Assembly (NCBI GenBank): GCA_937921825.1
Contig: CAKZVK010000115.1
Location: 1 to 38,351 of the forward strand
DNA length: 38,351 nucleotides
Direction of reading: 5' to 3'
DNA from: an uncultured Saprospiraceae bacterium
GTDB taxonomy: Bacteria; Bacteroidota; Bacteroidia; Chitinophagales; Saprospiraceae
Each line of letters opens with the position of its first letter. The stretch's first letter is position 1. A program made the translations under genes and the position numbers. Shown here in pieces: positions 33,707 to 38,351 of the stretch. Under the pieces are notes generated by a model. That model had not been told where the DNA came from. It was given only the letters and a program-made list of their open reading frames with translations, and ran no database searches.

Positions 33707-33860
33707 TGAAGGTCATAAAGTTTCCAGTTAAACCAAATCTCAACTAAGGTTCAGTTTATCTTGAAATTTTTGACCTTATTTTTTTTTATAGCACAGAACT
33801 CTCCATTAGTAAGTAATTGAAATATGTGTTATTTTAAAGGCAATAACCATTCTTCAATTC

Positions 33861-34400
33861 ATGGATATTGATAAAATCATAGCAGGTTGCGTACAAAATG
33901 ATAGAAAGAGCCAGGAGCTCCTCTATCGAGAGTACTTTCCTACGATGATGTCCATGTGTATGAGATACATGGGTGATAGAGACAAAGCTGCAGCGATAGT
34001 CAATGATGGTCTTCTGAAGGTATTTCTAAAGATAGACCAGTATGGACACAAGGGCAGCTTTGAAGGGTGGATAAGGAGAATAGTTTTTAGGAGTCTATCT
34101 GATGCTGTCAGAAAAGATTCTAATTACCTCAAGTTCATGGTATTCGATGAATATGAGGTCTCTAATAATGAATCCGTCCTATCCAAGCTCTACGAAGAGG
34201 ATATCCTTAAGTTAATAGATCTAATACCTGCTGCCAGCGGAGAAGTATTTATACTTTTTGCCATCAGTGGATATAGTCATAAAGAAATAGCCAAGAAAAA
34301 AGGCATCAGTGTTGGAACTTCTAAATGGCACCTATCAGAGGCCAGAAAGAAATTGCAAGAACTGATTTTAAAAATCGATAGTAATTCAAATGCAGGATAA
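33861..34400 (+). CDS. ECF sigma-70 family RNA polymerase sigma factor
   Basis: This 179-residue sigma factor has region 2 at about residues 12-85 (CVQNDRKSQELLYREYFPTMMSMCMRYMGD, EGWIRRIVFRSLSDAVRK). Region 4 is at about 112-170, with a clear helix-turn-helix (FILFAISGYSHKEIAKKKGISVGTSKWHLSEARKKLQE). It is of the ECF type common in Bacteroidota. Its 3' end overlaps the next gene by 11 bases, which implies coupled translation with its probable regulator. It is more canonical than the sigma factor at 6987, so the two are not recent duplicates. Confidence 0.92.
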   Translation: MDIDKIIAGCVQNDRKSQELLYREYFPTMMSMCMRYMGDRDKAAAIVNDGLLKVFLKIDQYGHKGSFEGWIRRIVFRSLSDAVRKDSNYLKFMVFDEYEVSNNESVLSKLYEEDILKLIDLIPAASGEVFILFAISGYSHKEIAKKKGISVGTSKWHLSEARKKLQELILKIDSNSNAG

Positions 34401-35538
34401 CCCGCATAAGATATATAGTAAAGCATTTGTAGATAAGAATTGGTCTGACATGAAAGATAGGTTAGACGCCAATCTTCCTACTCCAGCAACACAGGGAGAA
34501 GTGCATTCGCGATCAACCTTATTACTAGTGCTCAGCTTTTTATTATTCCTTTCTCTTCTATCTACTGCATTCTACGCCTATAAGTACAAGTCATTTATCC
34601 CTAGCGCAGAACTTATAAAAGAGAACGTCATCTATAAGACCATCTATATTAATGAGGATGACAATGTAGAAGCAGAATTAGATCAAAGCTCTGAGGTAAA
34701 AGCAATATCCTCTTCTATACTTAGAGAATCAAATACAAAAGCTCAGACGATACTTTCTAGCACTGAGCTTACTAAGAAGCCAAGCTATACAGATCCAAAT
34801 GAGTCAATGGAAGCAGCCATAGATAAAAAGGCTTATCTAGAACAACTTGATCAGCTAGATTCTAAGACCTCTTTACTCTCTCAGGCGCAGACAAAGGAGT
34901 TTTCATATGCAAAAGAGCAAGCTCAATCAGAAGCGGAGGACCAGAAAAGAGCTATACAATATAATGTAGGTGTACAGACCTTGATAACGACAGATCTTGA
35001 TTATACTGGAGTAGGATTAAATTCGGGTCTAGTCATTCCACTCGGTAAGAAAATAGGCATCAATACAGGACTTGCTGTCAATCAATTGACAAGAGAAAAT
35101 TACTTTGTAGAACCTTTCCAAAGAAATCTAGACCAAGCGCCTAATCCTCAGAGTTCTGATGTAGAGACATACTACAATGGTCTGAAAAGCATGAAACAGG
35201 TCTACGTTCCTGTAGGTATGATGTATGCCTTCAGTGATAACCTTGCACTTAATTCTGGAGTCAAATTCAGATATACCTTTGATAAAGACATCGATGAGTT
35301 ACTGCCAGCTCCACCTAGAGGTAGAAGAGCACCTCTTCCTACTACAGAATCTATGTTCAATAATACTAAAGTTGGCTTGACCGCTGGATTCTTATATAGA
35401 TTCAACTCTCACTTCAGTATCCTAGTAGACTCGGAGTGGGGACTAAGTCCCTTTATCAATGCACAGCAGTTCGGCAATCCAAACAATGCCAGATATGACC
35501 TGAATATGGTGAATCTTACCACGAACTATACCTTCTAG
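34390..35538 (+). CDS. Sigma-factor-linked membrane protein with C-terminal outer-membrane-barrel-like domain
   Basis: This 382-residue protein overlaps the ECF sigma factor gene. Residues 1-40 form a short charged cytoplasmic part (FVDKNWSDMKDRLDANLP) in the place of an anti-sigma domain. A transmembrane helix covers about 42-63 (STLLLVLSFLLFLSLLSTAFYAY). A 120-residue acidic, Ser/Gln/Lys-rich linker follows. Residues about 188-382 resemble a small outer-membrane beta barrel of the porin/PorT type (IQYNVGVQTLITT, GVGLNSGLVIPLGKKIGINTGLAVNQL, LTAGFLYRFNSHFSILVDSEWGLSPF) and end in the aromatic residue of NLTTNYTF. It could bridge both membranes and relay an outer-membrane signal to the sigma factor. 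Function is inferred from architecture and gene overlap. Confidence 0.7.
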   Translation: MQDNPHKIYSKAFVDKNWSDMKDRLDANLPTPATQGEVHSRSTLLLVLSFLLFLSLLSTAFYAYKYKSFIPSAELIKENVIYKTIYINEDDNVEAELDQSSEVKAISSSILRESNTKAQTILSSTELTKKPSYTDPNESMEAAIDKKAYLEQLDQLDSKTSLLSQAQTKEFSYAKEQAQSEAEDQKRAIQYNVGVQTLITTDLDYTGVGLNSGLVIPLGKKIGINTGLAVNQLTRENYFVEPFQRNLDQAPNPQSSDVETYYNGLKSMKQVYVPVGMMYAFSDNLALNSGVKFRYTFDKDIDELLPAPPRGRRAPLPTTESMFNNTKVGLTAGFLYRFNSHFSILVDSEWGLSPFINAQQFGNPNNARYDLNMVNLTTNYTF

Positions 35539-35603
35539 TTCTCCTAATCACCCCGTTTTAGTAAGTAATTTGGGGCTAGACTTTTACTTAGCTTGAAATT
35601 GGC

Positions 35604-35611
35604 TACCTTCG
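35604..35611 (+). promoter_or_regulatory. -7 box (TACCTTCG) of the cold-shock operon
   Basis: It matches TAnnTTYG and is identical to the riboswitch promoter box. The following 99 bases up to the ATG at 35711 would be a long 5' leader, as is common for cold-shock genes whose leaders act as thermosensors. I could not fold it reliably. Confidence 0.5.
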
Positions 35612-35710
35612 CACACTTGTAAACTGATATAGAAATAATGGTTCCAAGGAACTATCCTCTCCATTATATTGTCTTTTTATAAGTATCCATTTGATAACCA
35701 AATCCAAAAC

Positions 35711-36154
35711 ATGGGGAGATCGCAAGATAGTTTCAACAAAAAAGAAAGAGAAAAGAAAAGGCAAAAGCGTAAAAAGGAAAAAGCCGAAAGAAAAGAACAA
35801 AAAAAATTAGAGGGTAAGACAGGACCAGAGTTCATGTACCTAGATGCAGACGGCAATCTTACTGCCACTCCACCTGATCCAGATGAGAAGAGAGAGGAGA
35901 TAAACATTGAAGACATCCAAGTCAGTGTTCCCAAATCAGAAAAGAGCGAAGAGAATAACTTCACCAGAACTGGTATCGTAAAATTCTTCAATACAGAAAA
36001 AGGCTACGGATTCATAACTGACTCCGCTAACCAAAGCAGTCTTTTTGTACACATAGATTCTTGTAACCAAGAAATCAAACAAAACGACAGAGTGACATTT
36101 CAAGTCGGTAAAGGTCCAAAAGGTCCTGTCGCAAATGATGTGAAACTCGCTTAA
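35711..36154 (+). CDS. Cold-shock domain protein with basic N-terminal tail
   Basis: This 147-residue protein has a C-terminal cold-shock domain (about 86-147) with RNP1 (KGYGFI, 97-102) and RNP2 (LFVHID, 111-116), which bind single-stranded RNA or DNA. The N-terminal 40 residues are highly basic and helical (MGRSQDSFNKKEREKKRQKR), a form typical of Bacteroidota cold-shock proteins. I chose ATG 35711 because MGRSQ is the family's usual beginning; a TTG at 35669 would add 14 atypical residues. It is the first gene of a four-gene run with ywbE, a kinase-like gene and an EF-hand gene. It probably acts as an RNA chaperone in the cytoplasm. Confidence 0.92.
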   Translation: MGRSQDSFNKKEREKKRQKRKKEKAERKEQKKLEGKTGPEFMYLDADGNLTATPPDPDEKREEINIEDIQVSVPKSEKSEENNFTRTGIVKFFNTEKGYGFITDSANQSSLFVHIDSCNQEIKQNDRVTFQVGKGPKGPVANDVKLA

Positions 36155-36181
36155 TCCACCTTACAAAACTACATTACTACT

Positions 36182-36394
36182 GTGTCCGCAGGCAATCTTA
36201 GAAAAAATATCGCCATCGGTGATCTGGTAGAAATCGTAGAAAAGCACAACCAAAGATCAGGAGACCTCACTGAAGGTCTCGTCAGAAGAATTCTGACCAA
36301 AGCTCCTCAACATCCACATGGCATTAAAGTCATGCTGGATACCGGAGAAGTAGGAAGAGTCAAAAACATCATAGAAGAGACAGACGATCTCTAG
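36182..36394 (+). CDS. ywbE: YwbE family protein
   Basis: This 70-residue protein is colinear with B. subtilis YwbE: it shares IGDLVEIVEKHNQRSGDLTEG, then ILTKAPQHPHGIKVMLDTGEVGRVKNII. The family is small, widespread and of unknown function; the fold is probably a KOW/SH3-like barrel that could touch RNA. The start is GTG at 36182, 27 bases after the cold-shock gene stop; no ATG gives the full family N-terminus. Co-transcription with an RNA chaperone is compatible with an RNA-related role, which is inference. Confidence 0.9.
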   Translation: MSAGNLRKNIAIGDLVEIVEKHNQRSGDLTEGLVRRILTKAPQHPHGIKVMLDTGEVGRVKNIIEETDDL

Positions 36395-36417
36395 TACAAC
36401 CCTTCAGTACAAGCAAA

Positions 36418-36906
36418 ATGATTTTTCTAATTACTGGAAATGTAGGCGCAGGCAAGACTACCTATGCTGCGGCACTCAAAGAAAAAAGAACTGGCGTTAT
36501 CTTTTCTGTCGATGAATGGAATAAAGAACTATTCTTTCCTGACAGAACTGAAGAGAGTGGACTCGAATGGTTTCTAGAAAGAATAGAACGATCAGAAAAG
36601 ATTATCCTCAATCTTATCACCCAACTAGAAGCAAGCAACTGCAATAGCATCTTGGACCTCGGCCTTTCCAAAAAAGAACATAGAAACAAATTCATACAAT
36701 TCGCCAAAGCTCAGGGCTACAGTTATGAAGTCCACTATCTTGATATTGCCTCCGAGATCAGGAAACAAAGAATGCTGCAGCGAAATAGAGAGAAAGGTCC
36801 AACCTACCAATTCGAAGTGACAGAAGAAAATTTTACTTTTATGGAGCAATGGTTCGATCCATTAGATGACACGGAACTCCAAAATGCAATCGTAATAAAA
36901 AAATAA
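36418..36906 (+). CDS. P-loop ATP-binding kinase-like protein (AAA_33 type)
   Basis: This 162-residue protein starts with a Walker A motif at residues 7-14 (GNVGAGKT). DLGLSKKEHRNKF follows near 59-71 and may include the Walker B-like Asp, then a lid-like basic segment RKQRMLQRNREKG. This is the small P-loop kinase pattern of AAA_33 / zeta-toxin-like or nucleotide and sugar kinases. The phosphate acceptor is unknown. It lies 23 bases after ywbE and 3 bases before the EF-hand gene. No antitoxin-like partner is seen, so I do not call it a toxin. Confidence 0.78.
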   Translation: MIFLITGNVGAGKTTYAAALKEKRTGVIFSVDEWNKELFFPDRTEESGLEWFLERIERSEKIILNLITQLEASNCNSILDLGLSKKEHRNKFIQFAKAQGYSYEVHYLDIASEIRKQRMLQRNREKGPTYQFEVTEENFTFMEQWFDPLDDTELQNAIVIKK

Positions 36907-36909
36907 AGT

Positions 36910-37209
36910 ATGGCCAGTAAGAAAGAGATTCTACAAAAAATAAGAATTCTAATCACCCAGAAATTTAATTCCCCAGAAGAAGCTTTTGATTTCTTCGATA
37001 AAAATAAGGATGGCTACCTAACAGGAAAGGAACTGAAAAAACTAGTCAAGAATGCGAAGGTTAATAGCCTCATCTCAGGATTAGTAGCCTCTAAAATGAT
37101 AGAAGGCCTAGATGCAGATAAGAACAAGAAATTTGACTGGGCAGAATTCAAGAAAGCCGTAGACTCACTGATAAAGGAAGGCCTCAAAGAAGAAAAGAAA
37201 CTATCTTAG
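36910..37209 (+). CDS. Two-EF-hand calcium-binding protein
   Basis: This 99-residue protein without a signal peptide has two complete EF-hand loops: Asp30-Glu41 (DKNKDGYLTGKE) and Asp68-Glu79 (DADKNKKFDWAE). Positions 1, 3, 5, 9 and 12 hold suitable oxygen ligands in both. Helices rich in Lys and Leu flank them. It should bind two calcium ions in the cytoplasm, as a buffer or sensor. It starts 3 bases after the kinase-like gene, so it may be co-regulated with that protein or act on it. Its 3' end overlaps the convergent EEP gene by 9 bases. Confidence 0.88.
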   Translation: MASKKEILQKIRILITQKFNSPEEAFDFFDKNKDGYLTGKELKKLVKNAKVNSLISGLVASKMIEGLDADKNKKFDWAEFKKAVDSLIKEGLKEEKKLS

Positions 37210-38253
37210 ATCAAGTCCTAGCTGGACCAAAAGTAGCTTATGATCTGAGAATTCATTTCTGTTGATTTCATGATCTAAGATGGTCAATCTAGAATCTACA
37301 AAAACATGATCTATTCTTAAGCCAGGTATCTTCTTTGCGTAAGTGCTTCCTAGCCCACTGCCTTTTTCTACAAAACTATCTTGCATATCATCACAGATAA
37401 AAGTATAGACTTGTGACTGAGGCGTATCATTCATATCTCCACATACTAGTGAAGGATAAGGAGATGTCTTTCTATGTTCCTGAATCATCTGAGCCTGCTC
37501 AGCACGTATCAGAGTAAATTTTTGAAAATGTCTAAAAATTCCAAACAGCACCGAGTTGGTGATATGCTCTGGTACTTCCTGGACGATTGCATTAGGCACT
37601 ATGCCATCATGCCTATTGGACTCCAGATGTGTATTATATATCCGAAGAGTATCTGAATAGATCGCGACATCTGCCCAGAGACAAGTATTCGCCATGTTAG
37701 AATTAAAATCCACGAGCCCAGAGTTCACTATAGGAAACTTTGAATAGATAGAAACTGTGTAACCTTCTAGCTTGTGCACAAAAGGATAATTCACAGCAGC
37801 TTGGATTTGCTCATGTGACCTCCACCCATCCTCTTGTACACAAAGAATCTGTGGAGCTAACTCTTGCAAGAAAGAAGCAAATGCCGCTTCCATAGCTGGA
37901 CGATCTTTATCAAGCGCAAAGGCTACTGGTTTTAAAAAATTACAATTATAACTCGCTATGCTGATTCCACCAGAGGAGTCATCAGAACTGAAATTAAATC
38001 GAACCAGCTTATTACAACTACTGTATCCCATCACTAACACAATGAATGACAGCCATGCATACTTCGTTTCAGTTATGACCCAGAACCCGACAGCTATAAT
38101 ATTAGCAACAAGTAGTGCTGGATAGATTAAGCCCAGAAGAGGAATAAAGACAAGTTGATCAGCACCAATATAGGGTGACAGATATGACCCCACAGTCATT
38201 AATACCAATAGGACATTCAGCAATAAAAAAAGATGCTTTTGAGCTTTATTCAC
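37201..38253 (-). CDS. Membrane-anchored endonuclease/exonuclease/phosphatase (EEP) family protein
   Basis: This 350-residue protein has two or three N-terminal membrane helices (about 7-26, 33-60, 64-79) and an EEP domain at about 96-348. The metal and catalytic residues are in place: Asn103 (SYNCNF), Glu141 (CVQEDGW), His209 (NTHLESNRH), Asp273 and Asn275 (CGDMNDTP), Asp315 (RIDHVFVD), and Asp337-His338 (SDHKLL). The family splits phosphodiesters in DNA, RNA, inositol phosphates or lipids; the substrate here is unknown. The domain probably faces the periplasm. It begins 24 bases after the stop of the next minus-strand gene, so the two are likely in one operon. Confidence 0.9.
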   Translation of the reverse strand: MNKAQKHLFLLLNVLLVLMTVGSYLSPYIGADQLVFIPLLGLIYPALLVANIIAVGFWVITETKYAWLSFIVLVMGYSSCNKLVRFNFSSDDSSGGISIASYNCNFLKPVAFALDKDRPAMEAAFASFLQELAPQILCVQEDGWRSHEQIQAAVNYPFVHKLEGYTVSIYSKFPIVNSGLVDFNSNMANTCLWADVAIYSDTLRIYNTHLESNRHDGIVPNAIVQEVPEHITNSVLFGIFRHFQKFTLIRAEQAQMIQEHRKTSPYPSLVCGDMNDTPQSQVYTFICDDMQDSFVEKGSGLGSTYAKKIPGLRIDHVFVDSRLTILDHEINRNEFSDHKLLLVQLGLDLR

Positions 38254-38277
38254 TTACACATAATTAAGTAGAAAAGA

Positions 38278-38351
38278 TCATCGTATAAAAACCCCAGGAT
38301 CTTCAGCGATCCTCCATAAATTCAACTTATTGATATCTATCTTAAAACTAA
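38278..38351 (-). CDS. C-terminal fragment of a gene running off the window
   Basis: One minus-strand frame stays open from the window edge to a TGA at 38278-38280 and encodes 23 residues ending WRIAEDPGVFIR. The stop lies 24 bases before the EEP gene, which suits an operon. In many Bacteroidota a rhomboid protease gene precedes the EEP gene, but these few residues do not identify the family. Confidence 0.45.
   Translation of the reverse strand, partial: SFKIDINKLNLWRIAEDPGVFIR

Noticed and set aside
35669-35710. TTG start of the cold-shock protein
   Set aside because: The family begins MGRSQ at the downstream ATG; the extra 14 residues have no family match.
36418-36906. Zeta-toxin of a toxin-antitoxin pair
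   Set aside because: Only the general P-loop kinase pattern is shared; the neighbours (ywbE, EF-hand) do not look like an antitoxin.

Overview
The window comes from a member of the phylum Bacteroidota that uses the type IX secretion system (T9SS). It is probably a free-living, Saprospiria-like lineage, but that finer placement is an inference. Three proteins end in T9SS type A sorting domains. Promoter boxes follow the Bacteroidota TAnnTTTG/TAnnTTCG pattern. A cobalamin riboswitch drives a TonB-dependent receptor, and several families (DUF5916, DUF4465, sortilin-like BNR repeats, a cold-shock protein with a basic N-terminal tail) are typical of the phylum. I see no tRNA, rRNA, CRISPR array, transposase or phage gene.

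Layout. Positions 1-1541 hold the 5' part of ruvB (minus strand) and a Kbp-like BON-LysM gene with a good terminator. A regulatory-looking gap with two perfect 11-bp inverted repeats then leads into a two-gene unit (1869-5845): a leaderless subtilisin-like peptidase followed by an exported TPR-CHAT protease with a C-terminal membrane anchor. This unit converges, with a 4-bp overlap, on a thioredoxin/MsrA-like gene. Next come a sigma factor plus membrane TPR protein pair, a small lipoprotein and a Tat-exported pirin. The peptidase, CHAT protein, sigma factor and TPR protein together look like a proteolytic signalling cassette and are the best candidate here for an undescribed system.

Positions 9871-19590 are one giant minus-strand gene for a 3239-residue surface protein. 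It has about 25 tandem repeats of roughly 110 residues, a lamin-tail-like domain and a T9SS sorting domain. From repeat 6 to repeat 23 its cysteines and linker lengths alternate strictly from one repeat to the next. Positions 19940-25705 carry a membrane protein with an M15-peptidase-like tail, a DUF5916 outer-membrane protein, a small T9SS cargo, a GNAT acetyltransferase with a DinB-family partner, and an amidinotransferase-family enzyme. A 1104-residue BNR-repeat protein follows on the minus strand.

Positions 29173-33487 contain an RlmI-type rRNA methyltransferase whose only sensible start codon is ATT. They also contain a cobalamin riboswitch with a BtuB-like receptor and a DUF4465-T9SS protein, which together form a vitamin B12 uptake operon. 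Positions 33861-35538 encode an ECF sigma factor overlapping a protein that joins a cytoplasmic tail, one inner-membrane helix and an outer-membrane-barrel-like domain. Positions 35604-37209 form a cold-shock protein / YwbE / P-loop kinase / EF-hand operon, converging on a membrane-anchored endonuclease/exonuclease/phosphatase protein. The window ends in the 3' tip of one more minus-strand gene.
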